Shown here: positions 16,645 through 24,999 of the stretch, one piece after another
Layout: the number at the start of each line of letters is the position of its first letter
How positions within the stretch are numbered: the stretch's first letter is position 1
Assembly (NCBI RefSeq): GCF_900109355.1
Contig: NZ_FOBF01000023.1
Coordinates: 62,001 to 126,000 of the forward strand
Origin: Nonomuraea pusilla
Lineage (GTDB): Bacteria > Actinomycetota > Actinomycetes > Streptosporangiales > Streptosporangiaceae
DNA length: 64,000 bases
Reading direction: 5' to 3'
Program-made: the position numbers and the translations under genes
The notes under the pieces: generated by a model
The model's input: the letters and a program-made list of their open reading frames with translations, nothing else
Database searches by the model: none
Told to the model about the DNA's origin: nothing

Positions 16645-17051
16645 GCCGCGTCCTTCGTGGCGCTGGGCTTGCCCATCGGCCGGGGAGCCCGCATCTCACG
16701 GACCCGAATCGAGTAGGCGAGCCTGCCGGCGCCGTTGACGTACGGCGTGACCGTCACCTGGTCGAACTCGACCGGGGTGAACGGCAGCCCCGGCATCGCA
16801 GCCGGGGGAGTCGGCTGCACCGGGCTGAGGATCTTCACCGCCAGAGTCTTCTGAGCGGCTTTGAGCGTCGGGTCCGCGTCCATGACCGAGACCTGCCAGA
16901 CCAGCTCAGCGGTCTGCTTGTCCCGGGCCTGTACGAAGCGCCCGTTCGTCGAGGCGTCGAAGTCCTTGACCGGCTCTACGTCGCCGACGATGTAGCAGCT
17001 GTACGGGAAGACCATGTCGAACGTCACGGGGATCGGTCCCTGAAGTGCCAT
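16641..17051 (-). CDS. Pra-like replication, integration and excision activator
   Basis: A 136-residue protein of the type annotated as plasmid replication, integration and excision activator in pSAM2-like elements. The N-terminus MALQGPIPVTFDMVFPYSCY, an FDASTNGRFVQARDKQTAELVW segment split by turns, and the FTPVEFDQVTVTPYVNG end fit this family. It heads the minus-strand operon that runs to int. Its promoter region carries three copies of a CCCCCTAGACAG-type operator, in line with Pra being the tightly repressed switch of pSAM2. Confidence 0.82.
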   Translation of the reverse strand: MALQGPIPVTFDMVFPYSCYIVGDVEPVKDFDASTNGRFVQARDKQTAELVWQVSVMDADPTLKAAQKTLAVKILSPVQPTPPAAMPGLPFTPVEFDQVTVTPYVNGAGRLAYSIRVREMRAPRPMGKPSATKDAA

Positions 17052-17074
17052 CGTCCACCACCTCCTTCGTCTAT

Positions 17075-17168
17075 CCCCCTAGACAGTTGCGACCGGTTCG
17101 CTTTGAGGAGCTGTCTAGGGGGCTATGCAGAGGACGATAGCCAGAGTGTCCCCCAACTGTCTAGGGGG
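17075..17168. promoter_or_regulatory. Three CCCCCTAGACAG-type operators upstream of the pra-like gene
   Basis: Copies at 17075-17086 (CCCCCTAGACAG), 17111-17122 and 17157-17168 (both CTGTCTAGGGGG, the inverse orientation) are spaced by 24 and 34 bp. The same motif recurs upstream of the HTH gene at 19262 and the ATPase gene at 20067. The arrangement suggests one repressor controlling three promoters of element B. Confidence 0.7.
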
Positions 17169-17324
17169 GTAAACGCTAGTGGGAATGTTTTCGGAATGGC
17201 GATTGGAGTGCTGCGGCGGAATGGGCGAAATAGCCGTTATGCTCATTGGCCTTGTGCTGGGATTATGCCCGTTATGTATCGCGGTGAGAGGGCTCTCCGT
17301 AAATGACAGAAAGGTCCGCCATTA

Positions 17325-17591
17325 ATGGTGCTCAGAGGGCCTAGCCCTAGCCAGCAGCACGTCGTCGAGGATGCCGGACAAGCCTATGCAGAGGGGCGGC
17401 GGATCTTCGTCGCCCGGTTCAGCGCCCCTCTGGACAAGGCCCCCGAAGGGAGCAGCCTTCCCGTGATCAGTTGGATCATCGAGGAGATCGAGGCTCAGGG
17501 GTGGCACTTGGAGCACATGGCCACCAGCGTCCTGGTAGCCGGCTTCAACCGCCACGACAACATCACATGCCTATTCCGGAGAAGTGAATGA
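17325..17591 (+). CDS. 88-residue conserved AICE hypothetical protein
   Basis: Starts MVLRGPSPSQQHVVEDAGQ and ends TCLFRRSE. The central VISWIIEEIEAQGWHLEHM followed by a beta segment VLVAGFNRHDNITCLFRR is a compact alpha/beta pattern found in small proteins of actinomycete elements. It is convergent with the PP2C-like gene and overlaps its end by 21 nt. Function unknown. Confidence 0.6.
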   Translation: MVLRGPSPSQQHVVEDAGQAYAEGRRIFVARFSAPLDKAPEGSSLPVISWIIEEIEAQGWHLEHMATSVLVAGFNRHDNITCLFRRSE

Positions 17592-18401
17592 GAGGTGCGC
17601 GGCGGTGGCGTCGTCGTAGGTCTTCCCGCGAGGCCAGCGTTCGCCGTGCGGGTCGGAGTGTTCCGCGGTCCGGACTTGGGAGATGAGGTCCGCCGGCCCG
17701 TGCTGGTCGAGTGTGTCCAGGGCTTCGCGCCAGGTGGCGAGGTGGAAGCGGTCGACGAGACGGGATGCTCCGTCGCTGAGCAGGGCGGCCGCGCGTACTC
17801 GGTCGGCGGGCATGGTGCCGGTGAGGGCTTGGTCGGCGGCGAGGGGGTCGGTGGCGGCGACCCAGAAACCGCCGTCTCTGTTGCGGTAGGAGCGCAGGGT
17901 CTCGACGTAGCGCCGGTGGGCGGAGGCGTGTGCGTCGCTGCCGGAGTCGAGGGCGTCCATCTCGGCTCGGTAGCGGGCGCCTGCCTGGGCTTCCCGGTCG
18001 TCGCAGATGACGGTTGGCTCCGGTGCGTCGATGACGTCCAGGACGAGGACGGAGTCGGCCAGGACGAGCCATTCGATCAGGTCGTCCCTACGGCGGAGCA
18101 GGATGACCGTGGCTGAGGGGGAGCCGGGGTGGGCCAGGTCGCAGGTGTCGTCGTGGAGCGAGCTGACCGTCTTGATGGCCTCGGCCAGCAGCTCGGGCAG
18201 GGGGCCGGCACTCTGGCTGATCGAGGCGATGAGGGTGGAGCCGAGGGTGCGGGAGTACCACGCCACGCCGTGGGAGCAGCCGGAGTCGGAGCCGGGCGGT
18301 GTGCCCGCGCCGTCGAGGAGTACGGCGGCGTCCGGGGTGGCGGCGACGAAGTCCTCGTTCGCCCGGCCTGGGGCTGCTTGGGTGGCGAAGGTGACCCGCA
18401 C
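17571..18401 (-). CDS. PP2C-like phosphatase domain protein
   Basis: A 276-residue protein of the PP2C (PPM) type that usually removes phosphate from Ser/Thr in a metal-dependent way. RANEDFVAA and AAVLLDGAGT correspond to the metal-binding Asp motifs near the N-terminus, SATVILLRRR to the central strand, and ALLSDGASRLVDRF to the later DG motif. GTG start with GAGGAG upstream; the stop of the upstream gene is 4 nt away, so both are one operon. A truncated relative survives at 30649-30890 in element C. Confidence 0.75.
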   Translation of the reverse strand: MRVTFATQAAPGRANEDFVAATPDAAVLLDGAGTPPGSDSGCSHGVAWYSRTLGSTLIASISQSAGPLPELLAEAIKTVSSLHDDTCDLAHPGSPSATVILLRRRDDLIEWLVLADSVLVLDVIDAPEPTVICDDREAQAGARYRAEMDALDSGSDAHASAHRRYVETLRSYRNRDGGFWVAATDPLAADQALTGTMPADRVRAAALLSDGASRLVDRFHLATWREALDTLDQHGPADLISQVRTAEHSDPHGERWPRGKTYDDATAAHLSFTSPE

Positions 18402-18404
18402 GGC

Positions 18405-19262
18405 TCACTCCTCGTCGTGCCGGTAGAGGGGGCTGGACAGTTCGGCCTTGACGGGTTCGCCGGTGGACGGGTCGTACTCGACGCCGACCACGGTGGAGAA
18501 GCGGTTGTCGCCGACCTGTCCCCACAGGGTGGCGATCTCGGTCTGGAGGAGCTGGACCACGCCGAGGGAGCCTTGCGGGTGGATGCCGGTGAAGATGAGC
18601 AGGTTGCCCCTGTCGTCGGGGCGTCGGAGCCGTCCGAGGTAGGCGTAGTCGACGGGCCGGGCGGGTTCGCTGTCGGAGCCAGAGCGGTAGATCGTGCCGG
18701 TACGGGTGTCGTGCAGCGTCCACACGTCGTCCTTGACCCACTTCAGAACCGGGTCGGACTCGTACAGTGCGCCGGTGACAGGGGAGAGGCGAGGACCGCA
18801 GAGCACGATGAGGTTCGGCCTGTTGAGGTCGACTTCGCCGTTGAGCGGGACGTGTTCCAGTTCCATCGCCAGGTCGAAGCCGCGGACGAGGTCTTCCAGG
18901 CGCTTGGCGGCGGTGACGTCCTCCATCGCGACCACGGGACGGGCGTTGTTCGCCTCGCGCTTGAGCGGGATGGCCAGGGTGATGGTGCCTGTTCCGAGGA
19001 AGGCACCCTCGGGGGCCGGCCCGGTGTGCCGGATCTGGTGGATGCGTCCCCGGGTGAGCCCGGCTTCCTTGGCGATCTGCGCGTACGACAGGCCCTGGGC
19101 GTGGAGGTCCTGGATCACGCGGCGACGCAGCCGGGCAAGCTCGGTGACCTCCTGCTGTGCGGCGTTGAGGCGTTCGGTCGCAACGCGCAGCAGTTGGAAC
19201 GGGTCTTCGATCGCGGCAATGCGTTCCACGTCACTCGGCGGCACAGGTTCCCCCTTGATCAC
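18405..19262 (-). CDS. HTH regulator of AICE B with C-terminal sensor-like domain
   Basis: A 285-residue protein. Residues 30-80 hold a sigma-region-4-like helix-turn-helix (RRRVIQDLHAQGLSYAQIAK; LTRGRIHQIR). The rest includes a Rossmann-like strand NLIVLCGPRLS and YLGRLRRPDDRGNLLIFTGIH, a pattern seen in actinobacterial element regulators whose ligand is unknown. GTG at 19262 was chosen since CTAGAC operators start immediately upstream; longer frames read through those sites. It is a good candidate for the protein that binds the CCCCCTAGACAG motif, but this is inference. Confidence 0.7.
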   Translation of the reverse strand: MIKGEPVPPSDVERIAAIEDPFQLLRVATERLNAAQQEVTELARLRRRVIQDLHAQGLSYAQIAKEAGLTRGRIHQIRHTGPAPEGAFLGTGTITLAIPLKREANNARPVVAMEDVTAAKRLEDLVRGFDLAMELEHVPLNGEVDLNRPNLIVLCGPRLSPVTGALYESDPVLKWVKDDVWTLHDTRTGTIYRSGSDSEPARPVDYAYLGRLRRPDDRGNLLIFTGIHPQGSLGVVQLLQTEIATLWGQVGDNRFSTVVGVEYDPSTGEPVKAELSSPLYRHDEE

Positions 19263-19271
19263 TGCCTGCGA

Positions 19272-19313
19272 GTCTAGGCCCCTAGACGGTATGCCGTCTA
19301 TCCCCCTCGACAG
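19272..19313. promoter_or_regulatory. CTAGAC operators upstream of the HTH gene
   Basis: A 7-2-7 palindrome GTCTAGGCCCCTAGAC occupies 19272-19287, followed by CTATCCCCCTCGACAG at 19298-19313, which matches the site at 17071-17086 in 15 of 16 positions. The sites abut the start codon at 19262 and may mediate autoregulation. Confidence 0.65.
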
Positions 19314-19390
19314 AACGATTTGTAGTGGTTCGCCAGTTTTTGAACTGACTGCCCGAATCGTTGATCGTCGGTTGGGGATGCCCCTCGGGC

Positions 19391-19663
19391 TCATCGTGCC
19401 AGGCCCGTGAGCAGCGCGCGCCACATCACGCGGGCCTCGGCGAGCCGTACTCGCGGGGTCTCGGCTACGGCCGGGTCTTCACCTTGGACGACACGCCGGA
19501 CGAAGCCCAAGCCGCCGGCCTGGCACAGCTCGTAGTAGACGCTCCGGCAGGAACAGGTCCACTCCGTCACCCGGCACCGCTCGTCATTGCGAGACGGGTA
19601 CCAGTCGAGTTTCGTGCAGGCGCCCTGCGGCAACGGCAGATGCGGCGACAGGCAGGAGTTCAC
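19391..19663 (-). CDS. Conserved AICE protein with YELCxAGGLxFVRR motif (element B copy)
   Basis: A 90-residue protein. TCSCRSVYYELCQAGGLGFV matches the product of 6069-6356 in element A, and both end in a W..LLTGLAR-type sequence. Its start overlaps the stop of the ATPase gene upstream by 4 nt, so the two are coupled. Conserved cysteines suggest metal binding. Function unknown. Confidence 0.75.
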   Translation of the reverse strand: MNSCLSPHLPLPQGACTKLDWYPSRNDERCRVTEWTCSCRSVYYELCQAGGLGFVRRVVQGEDPAVAETPRVRLAEARVMWRALLTGLAR

Positions 19664-20067
19664 GAGCAGGAAGCCGTCTGCGGCTGCGACCGCAGCACAG
19701 CCCAGACCGTCCGTCCGCGATCGTCCCCCCAGACGCCCCAGTCGAGCGCCAGGGTGGAGACGAGCAGCAGACCGCGTCCGCCCTCCGCTCCCATGGACGG
19801 GCGGAAGACCTTGGGGGAGGATGGCCCTCCCTCGTCGAGGACGCCAAGCCAGAACCGGTCCGGATGCGCCTGGACGGTGACCAGGAACCGGCCCCCGAAG
19901 CGTCCGCTGGCGGAGTGCCGTATGGCGTTCGTGGCCAGCTCGCTGACGATGAGTTCGGCCTCACCGACGATGGGGGAGCCGCGCAGGAGCGCGGTGACGA
20001 AGCGCCGTGCTTCGGTGATCGATGGGGCGGAGCCGAGGAAGTAGCGGGAGAAGCGCCAGGCCGACAT
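19660..20067 (-). CDS. Histidine-kinase-like ATP-binding protein (anti-sigma type)
   Basis: A 135-residue protein with a GHKL ATPase fold: the N box VSELATNAIRHS near residue 45, the DEGG segment near 80 and the GRGLLLVSTLALDWG lid region near 95. Such stand-alone domains in actinomycetes resemble RsbW/SpoIIAB anti-sigma kinases. It begins the small minus-strand operon controlled by the operator at 20081-20091. Whether it binds a sigma factor is not shown. Confidence 0.82.
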   Translation of the reverse strand: MSAWRFSRYFLGSAPSITEARRFVTALLRGSPIVGEAELIVSELATNAIRHSASGRFGGRFLVTVQAHPDRFWLGVLDEGGPSSPKVFRPSMGAEGGRGLLLVSTLALDWGVWGDDRGRTVWAVLRSQPQTASCS

Positions 20068-20080
20068 GAAGAAGCTCCGT

Positions 20081-20091
20081 CGTCTAGGGGG
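20081..20091. promoter_or_regulatory. CGTCTAGGGGG operator upstream of the ATPase gene
   Basis: A single copy of the motif found at 17111-17122 and 17157-17168, 14 nt before the start codon at 20067. Its proximity to the start suggests repression by blocking transcription initiation. Confidence 0.55.
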
Positions 20092-20161
20092 CTATACATC
20101 GGATGGCGCCAGAGTATGAGCGAGCCTAGAAGTACCTCAAGCTATTCGACGCATAAATGCG

Positions 20162-21004
20162 TCACTTCTCTAGTCGCTTGACCAGCTCCCGGTAGTCATC
20201 GGCGATAGTTCGCAGTAGTTCGCGCAGTTCATCCTCGTACACCGCCACACCAGCGAACGCCTCGAACGTCCGGATGTGAGCGGCCAGCTCAGAGGAACCG
20301 GTCAGCGTGAGATCCCCGGTCAAGCTCTCCACCACGCTCACGGCCCCGTCATAGATCGTGAACCCATGCAGCGGAAACGCCGGCACCTGCACCGACCAGG
20401 GGACGACCCCAAGCTTCACATGAGAGAGCGTGGACACCTGAGCTAACCGATCAAGCTGTACCAACATCAACGACGGCGACCCCGGCCACGTCCGGACAGC
20501 ACCCTCGGTCAGCAGAAACGAGAACTCCCGCCCGGCATCGAAGAGCACAGCCTGCGCCTCCACCCGCACCGCAGCCGCCCTGGCGACATCGCGTTCATCG
20601 ACGTCACGCCCCACAGCGAGCGCCAACCGCGCATACTCCGCCGTCTGCAAGAGAGTAGGAATCACGGCCGCCTGGAAGCACGCAAGCTGCCGACCCGTCC
20701 GCAGCCGCGCAGCATTCGCCGCCTCCTGGCCGGCAAGCCCACCCTTCAACTGCGAGACCTCTTCCCGCAGCCGAAGAAGAAGAGCATCGAGCTCAGCCCG
20801 ACCAGCGCCATCCAAGCCAAGCGCACCGACCAAGCGCTCCACCGTCTCAGGAGTCGGCAGCAATTGCCCGGTCTCAATCCGAGAGATTGTAGGCTGCGCC
20901 ACCTGCGCCCGCACGGCGAGATCCTTACCAGTGAGGCCAGCCTCCCGCCGCAGCCTCCGCAGTAACTCTCCCAGCGCCTTCAACCGACCCCGTCGCTCAT
21001 CCAC
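20162..21004 (-). CDS. XRE-family regulator with DUF5753 domain
   Basis: A 280-residue protein with an N-terminal helix-turn-helix (LGELLRRLRREAGLTGKDLA; QPTISRIETGQLLPTPETV) and a C-terminal DUF5753-type domain (IPTLLQTAEYARLAL; LTEGAVRTWPGSPSLM; VPAFPLHGFTIYD). These actinobacterial regulators often pair with small DUF397 proteins; none is seen here. GTG at 21004 was preferred because the upstream in-frame extension runs into repeat R1. Confidence 0.85.
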   Translation of the reverse strand: MDERRGRLKALGELLRRLRREAGLTGKDLAVRAQVAQPTISRIETGQLLPTPETVERLVGALGLDGAGRAELDALLLRLREEVSQLKGGLAGQEAANAARLRTGRQLACFQAAVIPTLLQTAEYARLALAVGRDVDERDVARAAAVRVEAQAVLFDAGREFSFLLTEGAVRTWPGSPSLMLVQLDRLAQVSTLSHVKLGVVPWSVQVPAFPLHGFTIYDGAVSVVESLTGDLTLTGSSELAAHIRTFEAFAGVAVYEDELRELLRTIADDYRELVKRLEK

Positions 21005-21050
21005 ATCGAGCGTTCTACCACCCACCCAGCTCGAAGCGCCGACGCATGAA

Positions 21051-21155
21051 CGGATGAGCAATATCTCCACAGAGCCAAGGGCGGCCCGCCGCGCGTCGGG
21101 CGGTCGCTGGCCGCGCTGCGGCTCTCCGGCCGGTCGCGGCCAACGCCGCCACGCG
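21051..21155. repeat. R1 repeat, copy B (left border of cargo slot B)
   Basis: The hairpin part (21093-21154) matches copies A and C closely: GCGTCGGGCGGTCGCTGGCC, loop, CGGTCGCGGCCAACGCCGCC. The preceding 40 bp are only loosely similar to copies A and C. It separates the regulators of element B from its AT-richer cargo. Confidence 0.75.
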
Positions 21156-21191
21156 TTGATAGTTCGAGGGGCCACGGCTGCACGCGGGTTA

Positions 21192-22367
21192 TCAATATGG
21201 CTCGCCCTCGGGTTCGATATGACGTTCGAGATAGGCAATCATGTTTCGAAGCACGTCGATATCGTCATTTACCATTCCTAAAGCCAGATTGCATGACATA
21301 CAGAGCAGTCCACGCACGCGCCCAGTAGTGTGACAGTGGTCGACATTGAGGTCTCCCATGCGAGTCTCTATTTCACCAAGGTCATAGTCTTTAAACTCAA
21401 GCTTACAAACGCCACACCTATTCCCTTGCTGGGAGAGCATATACTTCACATCGCTCAAGGTGAGGTTGTAGTAGCGCCTGAGGTTGCTCTTAACCGACGA
21501 TACGGAAGTGCATTTACGGCAAGATCGGCCTTCTGGTGTATCATAAAACCCAACCTCCGCATATACATGGCCGTTTCGGCACCGATCAGCATTCTTCCAC
21601 TGCACTTGTCGCTGTATGGTGGTCGGATCAATGCCCCGAGAGCGCATCTTCGACTCCCAGCCGCACTGGCGACAGAGCCAAGTCCCAGTACGGGGAGCAA
21701 TATAGAGGTTCTCGTCAGTCCATTCATGTCCGTTTGCGCAATGGGTATTCGTGGCGCGCTTTCTTGGCATAGGGGACTCCTTAGGTTCCTTGGGCAGTGG
21801 AAGTTTGCCGCGCTGAACGTAAGCTCTTTGAGCGTTAGCAGTACACCGACGGCATTTACGTCGACCATCCGAAGTGATGTAGGTATTTTCGTCATCGAAC
21901 GGGTGGCCGTTAATACACGACGTCTTACGCGCGTTCTTGGCGCCGTTAGTATTACGTGCAGTGGTGGGCGATGCTACTTCTAGATGTTCAATGGCAACGC
22001 AGAGCCTATTTCCGCACGCATCCTCAACAATTGCGCCGGATGCCAGGACGCCCTCCTGTTGCTCTATAAGCCATCGCCGAACATACAGGAGAGGCTCTAG
22101 TCGAGACGCATATCTTGCACCATCGTAATATCTAGGGTAACCGTCCTTGTCGGTTTGTCCTGTCCATATGCGACAACCAGACAGTTCGTCCAACTCGCTT
22201 AGGCTAACGACCACGTCGTAGCTAAGTGCAGGCTTGGGTGATTTGCGCTCAAACGTACCATTATTCCGAAAACGCCGGTAACATGCCTGGCAGCGTGTTT
22301 TCTTCATTCGCGAGGCTATGTTGGGACAGCCGTCTGTTATGCACAAGCTCGACATGAGAGCATTCAA
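21192..22367 (-). CDS. HNH and endonuclease VII-like zinc-finger nuclease
   Basis: A 391-residue protein. An N-terminal CxxxxC..CxxC zinc site is followed by an HNH-like segment (GCRIWTGQTDKDGYPRYYDG; CGNRLCVAIEHLEV). Three repeated zinc ribbons then appear, each of the form CxNGHxx..Y..G..xCRxC, at roughly residues 150, 210 and 265. The C-terminus has the recombination endonuclease VII signature, NVDHCHTTGRVRGLLCMSCN. This mix occurs in phage and mobile-element nucleases, including homing-type enzymes. The DNA is AT-richer than the element core. It may act in DNA cleavage for defence or for its own spread. Confidence 0.78.
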   Translation of the reverse strand: MNALMSSLCITDGCPNIASRMKKTRCQACYRRFRNNGTFERKSPKPALSYDVVVSLSELDELSGCRIWTGQTDKDGYPRYYDGARYASRLEPLLYVRRWLIEQQEGVLASGAIVEDACGNRLCVAIEHLEVASPTTARNTNGAKNARKTSCINGHPFDDENTYITSDGRRKCRRCTANAQRAYVQRGKLPLPKEPKESPMPRKRATNTHCANGHEWTDENLYIAPRTGTWLCRQCGWESKMRSRGIDPTTIQRQVQWKNADRCRNGHVYAEVGFYDTPEGRSCRKCTSVSSVKSNLRRYYNLTLSDVKYMLSQQGNRCGVCKLEFKDYDLGEIETRMGDLNVDHCHTTGRVRGLLCMSCNLALGMVNDDIDVLRNMIAYLERHIEPEGEPY

Positions 22368-22622
22368 CTACACTGCGGTCGTTCCGGGAAGATGCTATTA
22401 CAAGTCTATGTGGATCGCTGTGCCTCGCTACGCGCACATCGGGTGCCAACCTGGTGGACCGCCCCGAACATCTCGACCGCACGTTAGGGCCGCAGTATCT
22501 TCTAGAAGTGCTCGCGGCAGACTTCCGTGAAGATTCGGTGCAGCACGTCCTACTCTTGCGGTCAGGCGTCTCCACATCCTAGGTTGGACGTCTTCCTTCC
22601 CATATCAGCGAAGAGGGTAGTC

Positions 22623-23240
22623 ATGCGAGATGAGCGGCTATTAATCGCGTCATGTGATAACTGTCAAAACGTGATACCCGCCAAGGAGGTCTCGTTTCTG
22701 TTATACCAAGATGGGCCAGATGCGCCCGAATGGCGGTTTTCCCTACTCCAATGCACCTCATGCAAACACCCGATGTTGGTTTATGAGGAGAACTCTCTAA
22801 CAGGTTTCGTGGAACCAATCTGGCTTTATCCTGCTCCACCTCCGGCTCTTAGTTCACTTGTGCCATACGAGATACGTCGCGAACTAGAGGAGGCTCGGGG
22901 CTGTCTTAGGTACCGCATGCACACTGCGGCGGCGGTGATGGCAGGACGCGCGCTAGAGGGGATCGCCAAGCTAAAGGGAGTAGAAGCACGCGGACTTCAC
23001 CGATGCATCGAAGTGTTGGCGCAACAGGGAATCCTCGATGGACGGTTCGTAGATTGGGCACACAAGCTTAAGGTGCTTAGGAACCAGGCGGCTCATTTCA
23101 CCGGGGAGGAAGTCGTTCGGGAAGACGCCGAGGACGCCGTGGCTCTCGTAGAAGCAATCGCCACCTATATATATGTCTTCACCAGTAGATTTGATGAATT
23201 TATGAGCCGTAGAGATGAGGGCTCTTCTCCCGCGACTTGA
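22623..23240 (+). CDS. DUF4145-type protein with zinc ribbon
   Basis: A 205-residue protein with an N-terminal CDNC..CTSC zinc ribbon and the DUF4145 helical core (EEARGCLRYRMHTAAAVMAG; HKLKVLRNQAAHF). DUF4145 occurs fused to or near restriction and other nuclease systems; here it is convergent with an Mrr-like nuclease gene, with 21 bp between the stops. ATG at 22623 follows AGAGGG at good spacing; the upstream frame from 22527 lacks one. AT-richer than its surroundings. Confidence 0.75.
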   Translation: MRDERLLIASCDNCQNVIPAKEVSFLLYQDGPDAPEWRFSLLQCTSCKHPMLVYEENSLTGFVEPIWLYPAPPPALSSLVPYEIRRELEEARGCLRYRMHTAAAVMAGRALEGIAKLKGVEARGLHRCIEVLAQQGILDGRFVDWAHKLKVLRNQAAHFTGEEVVREDAEDAVALVEAIATYIYVFTSRFDEFMSRRDEGSSPAT

Positions 23241-23261
23241 GATGCCGTCAAATGCACTCGG

Positions 23262-24296
23262 TCACAGCAGTGGGCGACGAATAATTTCCCGTAGTAGCGT
23301 TTCGGGGACTGTCGGACTTGTCGACGCGTATTCGCGCATGTAGGTCGAGATCTCTCCTAACTCGACAAGACGCACGGTATCAGATTTGTCTAAGTCGGCG
23401 AGTAGTTTTTGTGCAGGATTGGTGAATCCAGAGGTGGATATAAGAAGGCCGCCGTCGACTTGGTCCCGGGCGATCACGGTAAGAAGTTTCCGCAATTCCT
23501 GTGGACCCACTTTCTTACCCGAAGACCAATGTTTAATCTCTACATAAATAGATCGGATTTGCCCTAGCTCATCTCTGCATTTTAGTATAAGATCCTTTCC
23601 TCCATCCTTGCTTCCTCGTGTCAATCGCACGTCGAATCCGAGATCTTCGGCTACTATCGCGGCTATTCTTTCGAAATCTCGGTGTTCTACCTCGAATATT
23701 TGAGCTGGATCAGCAGCTAAAATGCTAATCAGCTGGTGCATGGCGCCACGAACTACTTGAGAAACCTTCGAAGTTAGAAATCCGGCCTCGTAAGCACGGA
23801 CTTTGCTAAGAGTGCAGCAACTCGGGCCCTGGCCATGCCTCACGCGCAACTCTTTGGGCAGGGCATCTCGGAGCAGTGATTGCCAGACGCCGTGCGCCAG
23901 AGTACCACCTCGCCATAAATTCAATGAACCTTCGAATGTCATGCTCTTCAGGAGTGAAGATTCCTGGGCGGTAGCCCAGAAGCGAGACACCTGTATCAAG
24001 CTATCAATAGCCTCATTGCTCGAAAGGTAGCCAAAATCGACCTCGGGGAGGCCGTTCGCTCTCACTGCCCGAAGCAACGCGAACCGTATTGCCGTTCCAG
24101 AAAGCGATACTCGCCCGTCAGGCTGTCGCCAAAATGTTGCAACACCGTCACGACAGCCACCTCCAATATTAGCAACAGGCATATTCTTTCGGCTGTCGTC
24201 GATGCGAATATCGTTGAATGACAGCGATAGGTAGAACCGCACTGGGACTCCAGGCCGTCGAGACTTGTCAAGTATGTTATTCATTATATTCACCAT
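23262..24296 (-). CDS. Mrr-like restriction endonuclease
   Basis: A 344-residue protein whose C-terminal third is a PD-(D/E)xK nuclease of the Mrr type: GSKDGGKDLILK supplies the acidic residue, YVEIKHW supplies the E-x-K pair, and GGLLISTSGFTNPAQK is the following conserved region. The N-terminal 200 residues are unassigned and may be a specificity domain. Unlike the cargo protein of element A, the catalytic lysine is intact. Mrr-like enzymes usually cut modified or foreign DNA. No methyltransferase is nearby. Confidence 0.78.
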   Translation of the reverse strand: MVNIMNNILDKSRRPGVPVRFYLSLSFNDIRIDDSRKNMPVANIGGGCRDGVATFWRQPDGRVSLSGTAIRFALLRAVRANGLPEVDFGYLSSNEAIDSLIQVSRFWATAQESSLLKSMTFEGSLNLWRGGTLAHGVWQSLLRDALPKELRVRHGQGPSCCTLSKVRAYEAGFLTSKVSQVVRGAMHQLISILAADPAQIFEVEHRDFERIAAIVAEDLGFDVRLTRGSKDGGKDLILKCRDELGQIRSIYVEIKHWSSGKKVGPQELRKLLTVIARDQVDGGLLISTSGFTNPAQKLLADLDKSDTVRLVELGEISTYMREYASTSPTVPETLLREIIRRPLL

Positions 24297-24424
24297 CTAC
24301 TTAAATTGACAGTCTATGCTCCTTCTCAACAGAGAGACCTGGGACTCCGGCTGATCGCTAAGGCCCGCTGGATGTGGAGTCATAGATGGTTTAGGTAGAG
24401 GCATCTATGATGTCATGGACAATG

Positions 24425-24653
24425 ACCGCCGTGACGATCGCCTACTTCGTTACTCGCCGACCGTGGCTTGGGCGATCGACGCCGGAGCCCTCCTTCGTCG
24501 GGCCCCGCCACCGGGTGACCATGGCTGAGGTGACAGCAGCATTGACAGCAACATCCTCACACGCCGGCGCATCCGCGCCACCGTACACACGCACGTGACC
24601 ACGGTCTCGATCGCCCGAGCAGGATGATTGCTCCGCCTGAAAAGCGGACGGTC
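24425..24653. repeat. R2 repeat, copy B (right border of cargo slot B)
   Basis: Matches copy A (10280-10507) over its full length, with scattered substitutions and at least one single-base indel. The overlapping 3' hairpins GAGCA/TGCTC and CCGCC..AGCGG are retained; the first hairpin is less regular here. It lies about 130 bp upstream of the Mrr-like cargo gene start, as copy A lies upstream of cargo gene A. Confidence 0.75.
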
Positions 24654-24916
24654 CCATGGCACGAGCTTCTGTGAATAGTCCGGGGCTGGAGTATTGCCGA
24701 ATTGTGCTCATAGGTATCAAGGCGGCGGCGCGGCGCGCCGCCGTACCCCCGGCCCTCCGCCCGCCCGCCGTCCGGGCGTGCGGCCTGGGGGCCGGTCCCG
24801 GACGGCGGCGGGACACCGGGCCGGCCGGCGCGCGTCGGCCCCGCCGTACTTGCCGAACACGCCGGCCAGGGTTGCCACGCCGCCGCACAGATGCAGCCCT
24901 ACGATCGCCACTGTAT
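24654..24916. other. Very GC-rich intergenic DNA
   Basis: A GC-saturated stretch (24720-24850, runs such as GGCGGCGGCGCGGCGCGCC) between repeats R2 and R3. It has inverted-repeat potential but no convincing ribosome site or coding bias in any frame. I see nothing else in it. Confidence 0.4.
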
Positions 24917-24999
24917 GGCCAGCCGCCGTAGATGGCTTGGGGCGATCGACGATCCGTGCTTCGTTCCTCAGCACGGCTCACTGACTCACGTGGTTGAGG
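24917..24999. repeat. R3 repeat, copy B
   Basis: About 83 bp shared with 31785-31867: GCCGCCGTAG, a GGGGCGATCG-like box, TTCGTTCCTCAGC, and ACGTGGTTGA at the end. In this copy CCGTGC and GCACGG form a clean hairpin around TTCGTTCCTCA. It resembles a shortened R2 in the order of its parts. It precedes the small plus-strand gene at 25066 by 66 nt. Confidence 0.6.

Noticed and set aside
17071..17168. CRISPR array
   Set aside because: Only three short operator-like repeats in mixed orientation with unequal spacing; no CRISPR repeats or cas genes anywhere in the window.
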